Assembly (NCBI GenBank): GCA_019671005.1
Contig: CM033711.1
Location: 56,035,049 to 56,099,048 of the forward strand
DNA: 64,000 nt
Direction: 5' to 3'
Origin: Hibiscus mutabilis
Lineage: Eukaryota; Streptophyta; Magnoliopsida; Malvales; Malvaceae
The position numbers and the translations under genes are program-made. The stretch's first letter is position 1. Each line of letters begins with the position of its first letter. The notes below the pieces were generated by a model. It did no database searches. It was not told where the DNA came from and saw nothing but the letters and a program-made list of their open reading frames with translations. Positions 1 through 9,250 of this stretch are shown here, piece after piece.

Positions 1-920
1 TACATCTTCTACCATATAGATCTTCAAATGGTTCCATTTGAATAGAAGATTGATAGCTATTGTTGTAAGCAAACTCTACAAGAGGTAGGGATTTCTCCCA
101 ATTCTTCCTGAAGTCTATAACACAAGATCGCAACATATCTTCTAGTACTTGAATGATTCTTTCAGATTGTCCATCCGATTGAGGATGAAAGGCCATACTA
201 AGATGTACTTTAGCTCATAGAGCTTTCTGCAGAGAATTCCAGAATTGAGAAGCAAATCGAGGGTCACGATCGGAGATGATTGCTGTAGGTACACCGTGTA
301 ACCGAATCACTTCATGAATGTACATATCGGCAAGGGTTTCCAAGCTCATATTCACACGAACATGGATGAAGTGAGTAGATTTAGTGAATCTATTAACAAT
401 CACCCATACAACATCATTCTTTCTTGGAGTAGAAGGAAGACTGGTGACAAAGTCCATAGTAATTCGATCCCACTTCCACTGGGGAAGTTTAATAGGTTGA
501 AGCAATCCAGTAGGGACTTGAAGCTTGGTTTTGACTTTTTGACATGTTAAGCACTTGGATACGAAGTCTGTAATTGCAGATTTCATGTCTGGCCACCAGT
601 ATAGTGGCTTTAGGTCTTATACATCTTAACCGATCCAGGGTGGATCGAGAAAGAACTTTGATGAGCTTCTTTCAACATTTCTTGTCTTAGTTCCTCATTG
701 TTAGGAACACAAATTCTATCTTTGAAACAGAGGAGTCCATTTGACTTGAGGGAGAAGTCAGAGCTAGACTCAAAAGCAAGTTTAGATATGATCTTCTGAA
801 GATCTAGATCAACTTGTTGGAGTTCTTTAATTCTCGAGATGAAATCGGATTGAACTTGAAGTTCAGACAAAACTTTTCGGCCCTTGGATAGTCAAAAATA
901 AGCATTGATAGCCGTAGTAG
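1..920 (-). pseudogene. Integrase of A1 (zinc-binding and DDE core)
   Basis: Integrase inserts retrotransposon cDNA into nuclear DNA. Near 870-620 lies the region after RNase H (ELQVQ..., then LLCFKDRICVPN and EAHQSSFSIHPG). It is followed by a one-base frameshift near 618, then WWPDMK and FVSKCLTCQK (the CC half of the HHCC zinc finger). The catalytic core keeps all three acidic residues: MDFV, SDRDPRF, and the E of QVLEDML near position 150. A TGA interrupts just after LQKAL (near 212), and another TGA lies at about 892 before the zinc-finger region. The C-terminus is outside the window. Not functional as it stands. Confidence 0.9.
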
Positions 921-1225
921 CTACGAAAGAATTAACAAGGTCATTAGAATGATTTTCAATAGGTTTCTTGCAATGCAAGGCACTGTTTGAATAGTTTCTT
1001 GTATCACAAGGCATTGTTCGAATTCTTTCTTACAAGCTAAGAAAGATTCAATTTCAATAGTTACAAGTATTTTAAGAAAAAATTTTATTCGAATGGGTTA
1101 CTTGTATTTCAAGGAATGTTCGAATAGTAACTTGTAGCTTAAGGAAGCTCTAAATTCATTGATTGCAAATTAAGAGAATGCATGATTCAAATGAATTTGA
1201 TCAGAATTATAGATTTAGGAGTTAC
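921..1225 (-). other. Intron-like GT-AG insertion in A1 pol (305 bp)
   Basis: Between the RNase H end (ALSRKPYS) and the integrase leader (TAINAYF) sits 305 bp of AT-rich sequence with stops. On the minus strand it begins G^GTAACT and ends TTCTTTCGTAG^C, with a CTAAT branch-point-like motif about 25-30 nt before the AG. Removing exactly this stretch joins the first base of a codon to its last two and restores collinearity with the uninterrupted A2 copy. Element C has an insertion at the identical phase-1 point. The intron reading is an inference from position, borders and two independent copies; no transcript was available. Confidence 0.65.
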
Positions 1226-1615
1226 CCGAGTATGGTTTGCGACTAAGGGCGTCAGCAACTACGTTTGCTTTCCCCGGATAGTAGTCGATAACCAAGTCAT
1301 AATCCTTAAGTAATTCGAGCCATCTCCTTTGTCTCAGATTCAAGTCCTTCCGTGTTAGGAGGTATTTGAGACTTTTTTTATCTGTAAATAGATTGCATTT
1401 CTCTCCGTATAGATAGTGTCTCCATATCTTGAGAGCAAATACGATCGCTGCTAGTTCCAAATCGTGTGTTGGATAATTAGATTCGTTTGGCTTCAGTTGC
1501 CTTGAAGCGTAAGCAATTACTTTCCCATCTTGCATCAGGACACAACCGAGTACTAGATGAGAAGTATCACTGTAAACAGTGAATTCTTTGCCCGATTCTG
1601 GTTGGATGAGTACCG
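1226..1615 (-). pseudogene. RNase H domain of A1
   Basis: RNase H removes the RNA strand during reverse transcription. Visible motifs are the catalytic D in TVYSDTS, the E in DLELAAIVFAL, and a TDKKSLKYLL block where the family normally has TDHKSLKY. The end of the domain, DYYPGKANVVADALSRKP, is typical of plant chromoviruses. The reading frame is open from about 1535 to the splice-like border at 1226. This is the best-preserved domain of A1. Confidence 0.88.
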
Positions 1616-2366
1616 GGGCATAAGTCAGAGCTTGCTTAAGTTGACCGAAGCTTCGCTGTTGGCTTTCTGACCAAACAAAAGGTGTATCCTTTCGGGTAAG
1701 CTTAGTAAGACTTGCAGCAATAGAGGAAAAGCCTTTAACAGATCTTTTGTAATACCCAGCTAAATCAAGAAAGCTTCAGACCTCGCTTACATTCTTCGAA
1801 GGTCTCCAATTCAGAATAGATTGAATCTTGCTCGGATCAACTTTAATTCCTTCAGCCGAGATTACATGGCCGAGGAAAGAAACTTCTGGTAACCAGAATT
1901 TACATTTGGAGAACTTGGCATACAATTGATGTTCTCGGAGGTGTTCAACATGTTCCTCCTTATTTCGAGATTACACCAGAATGTCATCGATGAATACGAC
2001 CACGAACTTGTCAAGATAGGGCTTGAGTACCCGATTCATGAGATCCAAGAAAGCAGTCGAAGCATTCTTTAACCCGAATGACATTACTAGGAATTAGAAG
2101 TGGCTATATCGAGTACGAAAGGCTAGCTTGGGTACGTCTTGTTCTTTCACTTTAATTTGATAGTACCCCAATCGAAGGTCAATCTTAGAGAATACGACAA
2201 CATCCCTAAGTTGATTGAAAAGATCTTCAATTCTGGGCAGGGGATATCGGTTCTTGATAGTGAGCTTGTTTAGCTGACGATAATCAATACAAAGCCACAT
2301 AGTCCCATCTTTCTTTTTCACGAACAAAACTGGAGCACCCTAGGGAGAAGTGCTAGGCCGTATGAA
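1616..2366 (-). pseudogene. Reverse transcriptase of A1
   Basis: RT copies genomic RNA into cDNA. From about 2340 downwards the minus strand reads FVKKKDG, LCIDYRQLN, YPLPRIEDL and FSKIDLRLGYYQIKV, followed by the active-site FIDDILV (YxDD equivalent) near 1985, then LGHVISAEGIKVDP and a shortened thumb/connection region. There are in-frame stops after YSHF and after FIDDILV. The N-terminal GFIRPS motif is cut close to the junction at 2366. Confidence 0.88.
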
Positions 2367-2387
2367 GCTAGGATTTAGGGTGTTGCA
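2367..2387 (-). repeat. LTR-terminus-like 21-bp scar at an inversion junction
   Basis: Reading the minus strand from 2387 gives TGCAACACCCTAAATCCTAG. This closely resembles the start of the large LTRs in this window, in particular I at 59528 (TGTAAAACCCCAAATCCTAG). It lies exactly where minus-strand A1 meets plus-strand A2. It may be the remnant of an inserted and mostly deleted LTR. A chance match cannot be excluded at this length. Confidence 0.4.
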
Positions 2388-2865
2388 TGTTCGATGTTAT
2401 TTTGAGACTTGATTGGCTCATGGAGCATCAAGCTTGGGTAGACTGTTCGAAGAGGAAGTTGTACCTTCAAGGCCTTGGCAAGGAGAGTGTGACTCTCATG
2501 GATTCCAAAGGTCAAGCTGAACATCATGAACATCTTTGTATTGTGCTTCAGACCCTTCTAGAGAAGCAATTGTATGCAAAGTTCAGTAGGTCCGAGTTCT
2601 GCCTCACCCAAGTCTCTTTTTTGGGTCACGTGATCTCTGCTGAAGGCATTCAAGTAGATCTAAAGAAGATCCAAGCCATATTGGAATGGAGACCACCGAA
2701 TAACATAGGTGAAGTTCGTAGCTTTCTCAGCCATGCTGGCTATTATAGAAGATTCGTTAAAGGAATTTCTATAATAGTAGCTCTATTAACTAAACTTTTA
2801 CGGAAGGATACTCATTTTGAATGGACCAAGAAGCAAAAAAGAAGCCTTGACCAACTCAAGTAAGT
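2388..2865 (+). pseudogene. Protease fragment fused to RT C-terminal part (A2)
   Basis: The first ~40 codons match the end of the retropepsin-like domain (FDVILRLDWL, HQAWVDCSKRKLYL, GLGKES). At about 2505 the reading passes directly, in frame, into sequence that normally follows the RT active site: HEHLCIVLQTL, LTQVSFLGHVISAEGIQVD, and AGYYRRFVKGIS. The intervening polymerase core, about 1.3 kb by comparison with element C, has been deleted. The FxDD active site is absent, so no RT activity is possible. Confidence 0.85.
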
Positions 2866-3270
2866 ATTGACTCATGCACCAGTTCTGATCTAACTCGAGT
2901 ATGGGAAGGATTACAATGTGTATAGCGATGCTTTGCACCAGGGGTTGGGGTGCGTACTGATGCAAGAAGGCAATGTTGGTACTTATGCATCAAGATAACT
3001 AAAGCCACATGAAATGAACTATCCTACTCGTGACCTTGAATTGGCCATGGTCATCTTTGCACTGAAAATCTGGAGTCATTATCTCTATGGAGAAAAATGT
3101 TATCTATACACCGACCACAAGAGCCTTAAGTATTTGTTGACATAAAAGAACTTAATTTTCGTCAAGTGAGATGGACGGAACTCCTCAAAGATTATGACCT
3201 TGTTATTGATTACCATCCGGGCATGGCCAATATAGTAGTAGATGTGCTCAGCCGTAGGCCTATGCCTACC
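2866..3270 (+). pseudogene. RNase H domain of A2
   Basis: Motifs seen are APVLI, VYSDALHQGLGCVLMQEG (catalytic D), YPTRDLELAMVIFALKIW (catalytic E), TDHKSLKYLLT, and DYHPGMANIVVDVLSRRP. Stops interrupt at 2863, 2894, 2998 and 3143, and there is a frameshift near 3160. The last motif passes without interruption into MPTPQVINAHF of the integrase leader, so the intron-like insertion of A1 and C is absent here. Confidence 0.88.
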
Positions 3271-4440
3271 CCTCAGGTTATTAATGCTCATTTCCAATTT
3301 CAAAAGCACTGTTGTTTCATAGTTGAACTTCAAGTTCAGTCTACTGTTGTGATGAGAATCAAGTCCTTACAAGAACAAGATCCTAAATTACAAGCCATTA
3401 TTTCTAGACTTCGGAATAATCCTAATCCTAACTTCAAGGTTAAATCTGAAGGACTCTTGTGCTTCTGTGATAGAATATGTGTGCCCAACGATGAGTCACT
3501 TCGTGATGAAATTCTTAAAGAAGCCCATTGTAGCAGTTACTCATTCCACCGGGGGTAATAAAGATGTAGAAAGACATACAAGAGTTGTATTGGTGGCATG
3601 GCATGAAGGCGGCTATCATAGAATTTGTATCGAGATGTCTCACAAGCCAACAAGTTAAAGCTGAGCATCGTAACCCTACCGAATTGTTGTGACCAATTGA
3701 GTTCCCTCGATGGAAATGATAGAAGATTACCATGGACTTTGTCAATGGTTTATCGTTGACCCTAGCTAAACATGATGCTATTTGGGTTGTTGTGGAAAGT
3801 TTCACTAAGTCAGCACACTTCATACCAGTCAAAATGGACTATGGCCTTCCTAAGCTGACTAACTTGTATATCATGGAAGTTGTCCGACTCCATAGAGTAC
3901 CATAGTCTGTCATCTCCGATCGAGATCCATGACTTGATTATCAATTTTGGAGCTCATTGCAAAGAGCTTTGGGCATCAGATTCAATCTTAGTACAACTTT
4001 CCATCCTCAGTCCGATGGCCAATTAGGAAGGGCAATTTAGATATTGGAAGATATGCTTCGTGCATGTGTTATTGACTTTGAAGGAACATGGGAGAAATCC
4101 CTACCTCTTATCGAGTATGCTTATAATAATAGTTACCAATTGTCTATTGGTATGGCACCGTATGAAGCATTGTATGGCAGGAAGTGTATAACACCAATAT
4201 GTTGGTTTGAATTCGGTGAAGGCAAGGTATTAGGCCTTGACTTACTTCAGGAAAACAAAGAACGAGTTACCATCATTCATGACCGTTTGAAGGATGCCTT
4301 TGACCTAAAAAGGCCTATGCTGACCTCAAAAGGAGAGATATATAGTTTGATGTTGGTGAGAAAGCAATTATGAAAGTCTCTCCATGGAAAAAGATCATTC
4401 GGTTTGGCAAGAAGGGAAAATTGAGTCCTTGATTCATTAG
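3271..4440 (+). pseudogene. Integrase of A2
   Basis: The integrase leader (ELQVQST, LLCFCDRICVPN, EAHCSSYSFH) is followed by a damaged zinc finger (LTSQQV in place of LTCQ.V). The core reads TMDFVNGL (first D), ISDRDP followed by a stop (second D), and ILEDMLRACVIDFE (E), then AYNNSYQLSIGMAPYEALYGR. At least six stops are present. Its decay matches loss of the 5' half of the element. Confidence 0.87.
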
Positions 4441-4790
4441 ACCCTTCTAGCTGACTTTAAGAGTTGGCCCGATGGCTTATCGGTTAGCTATGCCTCAAGA
4501 GTTAAGCAAGATCAACGATGTTGGTGAGAAAGCAATTTTGAAAGTCTTTCCATCGTATGTTATAGCGCCCAAATTTGTGCAACTCCATCCCAATTTGACG
4601 TATGAAGAAGAACCATATAAAATATTAGCAAAAGAAGTTAAGAGACTTCGAAATAAGAACATTCCTTTAGTTAAAGTACTGTAGAAGAGCCACATGGATG
4701 AAGAAGCTACATAGGAACTAGAAGAACAAATGAGAAGTCAGTATCGACATCTTTTCAACTCAGGTAAAAATTCGAGGACGAATTTTCCTT
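4441..4790 (+). pseudogene. Integrase C-terminus and chromodomain remnant (A2)
   Basis: After RVGPMAYRLAMP and ELSKI the expected HNVFHVSML motif is replaced by DVGEKAILKVFPS. That is a second copy of the segment near 4348-4385 (VGEKAIMKVSPW), which suggests template slippage during reverse transcription. The chromodomain part is recognisable: LTYEEEPYKILAKEVKRLRN, IPLVKVL, then EEAT and QYRHLFN. Chromodomains of this clade bind chromatin and steer insertion into heterochromatin. Stops occur at 4681 and 4712. Confidence 0.8.
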
Positions 4791-4802
4791 AAGGGGGAGA
4801 GT
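4791..4802 (+). other. Polypurine tract of A2
   Basis: AAGGGGGAGAGT lies immediately before the LTR start TGTAACACCCC. It would prime plus-strand synthesis. The same tract, in opposite orientation, precedes the 3' LTR of element C. Confidence 0.85.
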
Positions 4803-7078
4803 TGTAACACCCCAAAATTGAGCCTAGTCAGAATTTGATTCCGATGACCGGAAATTTCACATCTGAAAGTCAAAATTAAAGAGTTGACATTCGATCAAAT
4901 GGCGTATTATTAGTTTTTCAAATCCCAATTAAGCATTGACATTGTTAAAGACCATATTGCAAACTTTGAAGCATAGTTTAGTGAGCAAATCAAGAGAATT
5001 TGGAGTTAGAGTGGCAAAAGCATAGACAATTAAGAGTTGAGGGACTACTCTCACGATTAGACCCTCCTCAATCTTAATCACCACATACGTGGATGATCAA
5101 GGATTGATTCCTTCATCTTAAGGAAACCTTGATAGATAAAATGAATGAAAGAAATGAAAGAAACTTAGCAATTGATGATCAAGCAAGCACCTCCCCATCT
5201 TCTCCCTCTAGCCACCCTAAGCACACACCTCTATTGAAGGTGGAATCAAGCTTTGCTTTTCTTAAATTCATCGATCATAAATCATATATGTTGATTGGGT
5301 AAGTAGTTTTCCTCAATCAGTTTATCGATTCCATGGCTAAGTCATGTTTAATCTTGAGCCTAAGGATTGAGTTAGACCCTAGAAATTCCCTAGGGATGTT
5401 GTAGCTCGTCTATTGTTGTTTTTCATAGCTTTTAAGTTGCTATGATTTCATTATCGATAATTGAATCCTTGTAATTTCAATTTTATGTAGCTCAAGATAA
5501 CCAAGGTGAGGAATCACCAAATCCTCCCAATTCCACCAAGTTCAAGAACAAGGGAGTTGTCATCCAGGAGCCTTGAAAACCTCAAAATCATCGGTGAGTG
5601 TAGTTAGAGTCAAGGGATTAGCTAGGTGTCTTCCCAAATTCATTGATGTCAATTTATTGTATTATCATCATTGGCCAAGGTATGTCTGCATTAAAACCTC
5701 ACTAGAGGCATCATCGATAAGCTTTGGTAAGCTTATTTTATTGCTAAATTGACTATTGAATCTTTACATGATCATCAATAATATGAAGGTGTTGAAAAGA
5801 ACTTATTGGATATGTTACGAGTCATTGTCATTGGCATTGTATTATTATTGTTACCGTATTGGTTATTGCTATTGTTATTAACATTTCTATTAATGAGTAT
5901 GGGATCCTTGGATAGGAATGGACATGGAATACAATTGGCATGCCATAGAATTCATCAGCTTAATGGTAAGGAGTGGACTATGGTCCTTGAGCTAAGGCTC
6001 TCATTTGTGATGTTGGCGGGATATGGTTCTGCTGGTCTTATTGGCGATGTTGGCGGATATTGATCATTCATTGTTGGCGATGTTGGTTGGGAATTTGCGT
6101 ATCCACATTACATGTCGATCCAAGGAGAATATAGGTATAAGTGTTGCAAGTATTGTTAAAATATGTTTCAAGAAGCATTTTCATTGTTATACATTTCCTA
6201 ACCATCATTGATGCCTATATTATTGTCTATGACTACCTCACTAGGCTAAGTAAGCCTAATGCATCTCATTTCCATGCATTTTCAGGTTAAAGCATAGTTG
6301 GATCGAGGATCAGAGCAAGGAGTGTTTTGAAGCAAGTCACATTCCAAGATATGTAATGTTAACCTAGCTTTTGAACTCCTTGGATGGTGGCAAAGTAGCT
6401 AGACTAGTCATGTATAGTCCTTTTGATGCGTCTAAGTCATGTTTGCATTGTAATAATGTTTAAGGCTCATTTTGGCCTAAAAATGGCTAAAATGACATAT
6501 TGGGCACTAAAGGTGAAAACCTAGTAAACGAATTTGGATGACTCTAAAATTTGGCTTGCTAGTACTAATTATAGGGTTTAAATCTTGTCGGTAAAAGTAG
6601 ATAGTTTTTGAATAAAGCTTAACTCGTACCGATACAGCCTTAGGCGTTTCGGTACAGTGACAGTTAAAATTGTTAAAAGGGTTAAGAACATTGTTTTAAA
6701 TAGTTTACAAATGGTCATTAAGGATCGCAAGGCTTAATCGAAGGAGTAAATGATCTCCAATTGCTCTGAAAATTTATACGAACATTGATTTCAACATGAA
6801 TCTCCCGATGATATAGTTTAATACAAGGAAGGACCTCTAAAATATAGAAGTTACCGTTTAGTCCCTAAAACTCGTAAAAAGCCTAAATCAGTCCTTAATT
6901 GATAATCCAAGCATTGGATTGAATCCTTAAGTCATTGATATTGATATTGACTTATTTGTCAAGTAATTCATTGGTTAACTATTGATTATGATTCGATTTC
7001 ACCATACCGAACACTGTTTGGGTCACCAGTAGCGTTCTACGACCCGGTTATCTACTAGGCTAGGTGGGGGATGTAACA
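4803..7078 (+). repeat. 3' LTR of A2 (2,276 bp)
   Basis: The LTR starts TGTAACACCCC directly after the polypurine tract and ends GGGGGATGTAACA. It contains GGCATGCC (5937-5944), GGACTATGGTCC (5975-5986), two TTGGCGATGTTGG-like repeats, the inverted repeat TAGGCTAAGTAAGCCTA (6242-6258), TTTCAGGTTAAAG (6281-) and GGATGGTGGCA (about 6381). All of these recur in the other chromoviral LTRs of the window. No gene is seen; the open frames at 5806-6211 are chance products of repetitive ATT/TTG-rich sequence. Confidence 0.87.
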
Positions 7079-8588
7079 AATATCACAACATCCCTCTGCC
7101 TTGGCACAATAAAAGGCCATAGCCAAGGACCGTAGTCCACCCGTACTAATGAGCTCATGAATTCTATGGCATGCCAATGGTATCCAATGTCCTTTAAAAT
7201 CCAAGGTTCGGTAACAATAACAATAGCAATAACGGTGACAATAACAAGGTTGATATTAATAGTGATGACAATATCAATGGCAATGTTTCAATAGTAATGA
7301 CAATAGCAATACCGATGTTCAATGACAATGGCAATATCAATATCAATGACTATACAATGTCTATATCGATGTTCATGATCAATAGGTCAATAATAATGGC
7401 AATGTTAATAATCAAAGACTATAACAATACCTATTTCGACATCCAATGTCTATAGCTATAACACTATCAATATTCAATAACCAATATTTCTATGTTCTGA
7501 TGTAACGATGTCAATATTAATGATGCTATGTTCAATGTTTCGATGCTATAACTTACCGATGTTTACCAATGAGTCCTCCAACGAGGTTCAATGTAATATC
7601 CTTAGATAAAAAGGGTTAGCTATGTGATATTCAATAACATTGAAATTGGGAAAAACACCTAGCTTAATCTCGAGACTCTGACTACACTCACCTCAATTTC
7701 TAAAGCTCCTACGGCTCTCGAATGACAACCTCTTTGTTTCTTTGCTTGATAGAATCCGATGGTGAAGGTGATTGTTCACCTTGTATGTTTTGAGCTATTC
7801 AAAATGAAATGGAACAAAGGTTAACATATCTTCAATAGTTTCAATTACAATGTTGGACTATACAATCAATAAGGAATTAAGCTTGGTATTCCCATAGGAC
7901 CAAGCTAGGGTTTGGAATTTCCATAACTCAAATCCTCCATGGATTTGACTTAAAATCAATGGCTAATAGTTGGGCTCACCTTGTTCAATCTATAGAGATG
8001 GATTGGAATCAATATTTCAAAAGGAAGACAAAGCTTTACTCATCCATCAATGGTGGTGCTTGCTTGGATGAAAAGATAAAGATGGTGGTTTTCGGTGGAA
8101 GGTGAAAAATAATGAAGATATGATTAACACACTTGTCTTAATCCTATTCCATGGTCGATAGGTTTCCTTTCAATGGAGGAAAGGTAATTTAAAAATTATT
8201 ACAAATCTTCATCCTTTCCTATAGTCATATTTCTATATGACAACCCATCAATTGACATCTTTTCTTAAGCATAAGAGAACCAACATAAAATGGGGTGGAG
8301 GCAAGCAAGGAGGTGACTCATCCCAAAGAGGGATAGTTACAAGGGTAGCCTTTCATCTTCCAAGGCTTTGCACACTTGCCTCCAAACTTTTGATTTTTAT
8401 AAATTAGTTACTAAATGACTTTCAATGTATTCAATAGGATCCTTAATTGATAAATGGAATCAATTAGAGTCCGATGTAAATATAATTGACCACATGATCA
8501 AAGTCAATGCAATATTTGGACCTTTTTGGTGTAGGGTTTCTGATCGCCAAAACCCAAGTCTGACTAGACCAGTTTTCGGGGTGTTACA
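7079..8588 (-). repeat. Inverted partial chromoviral LTR (A3)
   Basis: Its minus-strand start is TGTAACACCCCG at 8588, and it is homologous to C's LTRs. It keeps the CAATG-rich low-complexity block (7200-7560), GGACCGTAGTCC (7127-7138) and GGCATGCC (7168-7175), but lacks roughly the last kilobase of the LTR. It lies tail-to-tail with the A2 LTR and forms an imperfect large inverted repeat centred near 7079. It may be the 5' LTR of the A1 element, separated by rearrangement; that is inference only. Confidence 0.8.
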
Positions 8589-9250
8589 TGTAAGGTCGGG
8601 TGACTAATGGCTATGAGGTAGCTTGTTTTAATGGGGGTGGCAACCATTCAACCCACATTTTGAAAGTTTGATATGTGCATCTAATGATTTTTGAGCAAAT
8701 GAGAAGTCACAATTAATTATGCCAATACAACACAAGTATATTATGATATGTTAATTCGAGCACCCTTGCTTCCCAGATTCTTCGCGTAAGCTTGATACGC
8801 TCTGTGACCCTTTCTTAACATCTTCTCTGCTTGAATCGTTGAAATTACATTGGACAAAAATCTCGTTCGCTCACCCACAATTTCCACCACATAATCATCG
8901 GTTAACTTCAACGAGATTCGCTTCTTCTCAAAATCAACTACAGCTTGATGCTCAGACAACTAATATACTCTAAGAATGACATCAAATCCATGGAATGGTA
9001 ATTCCATCAAATATACTGGAAACAAAATCCCTTGTATTTCCAAAGGACATTTTCTATACAATCGATTCAGCATCATTGTCTTACCCATTGAACTCGTGAC
9101 GGTAACACCAATATTTAATATTTCCACCAGAATATTCAATGCATGAACATGTTCTTTCAAAATGTATGAATGGGTAGAACTAGAATCAACTAATAAATAA
9201 TGTAATAGACCGTAATGTAAATGTACATGTGATCAAGTCGGTCACATTAC
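8589..9250 (-). pseudogene. Chromovirus protease-region fragment K
   Basis: From about 9200 to 8741 the minus strand reads DSSSTHS, then MELPFHGFDVILRVY, SEHQAVVDFEKKRISLKL and GERTRFLSNVISTIQAEKMLRKG. This is the retropepsin-like domain and the following linker of a gypsy polyprotein, with the DxWL equivalent (DVILRVYWL-type) broken by a stop near 8960. It differs from the C, D and A2 proteases, so it is another family. Positions 8589-8740 show no recognisable coding sequence. The fragment is cut at 9250 by the Athila element BJ. Confidence 0.72.

Larger units (their letters stand above)
1..2366 (-). mobile_element. Chromovirus (Tekay/Del-like) pol fragment A1
   Basis: Internal part of a minus-strand Ty3/gypsy element. 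Reading leftwards on the minus strand the order is reverse transcriptase, RNase H, integrase, which is the gypsy order. The element runs off the left edge, so its 3' LTR is not seen. On the right it stops near the start of RT at a junction with an oppositely oriented element (A2). All domains carry stops or frameshifts, so it is a dead copy. Its domains resemble those of element C further right, and both carry an intron-like insertion at the same site. Confidence 0.9.
2388..7078 (+). mobile_element. Chromovirus remnant A2: deleted pol plus 3' LTR
   Basis: Plus-strand Tekay/Del-like element lacking its 5' LTR, gag and most of protease and RT. It runs protease fragment, RT tail, RNase H, integrase, chromodomain, polypurine tract, 3' LTR. 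The 5' truncation abuts A1 head-to-head. It is the only chromoviral copy here whose RNase H-integrase linker is uninterrupted, which makes it the reference for the intron-like insertions in A1 and C. Confidence 0.88.

Noticed and set aside
5806..6211. Leucine/valine-rich open frames that look like membrane proteins
   Set aside because: Product of ATT/TTG repeats within the A2 LTR; the homologous parts of other LTRs are not open.
8425..8607. 60-codon frame before K
   Set aside because: Lies in the A3 LTR end and overlaps the conserved LTR terminus; no protein similarity recognised.
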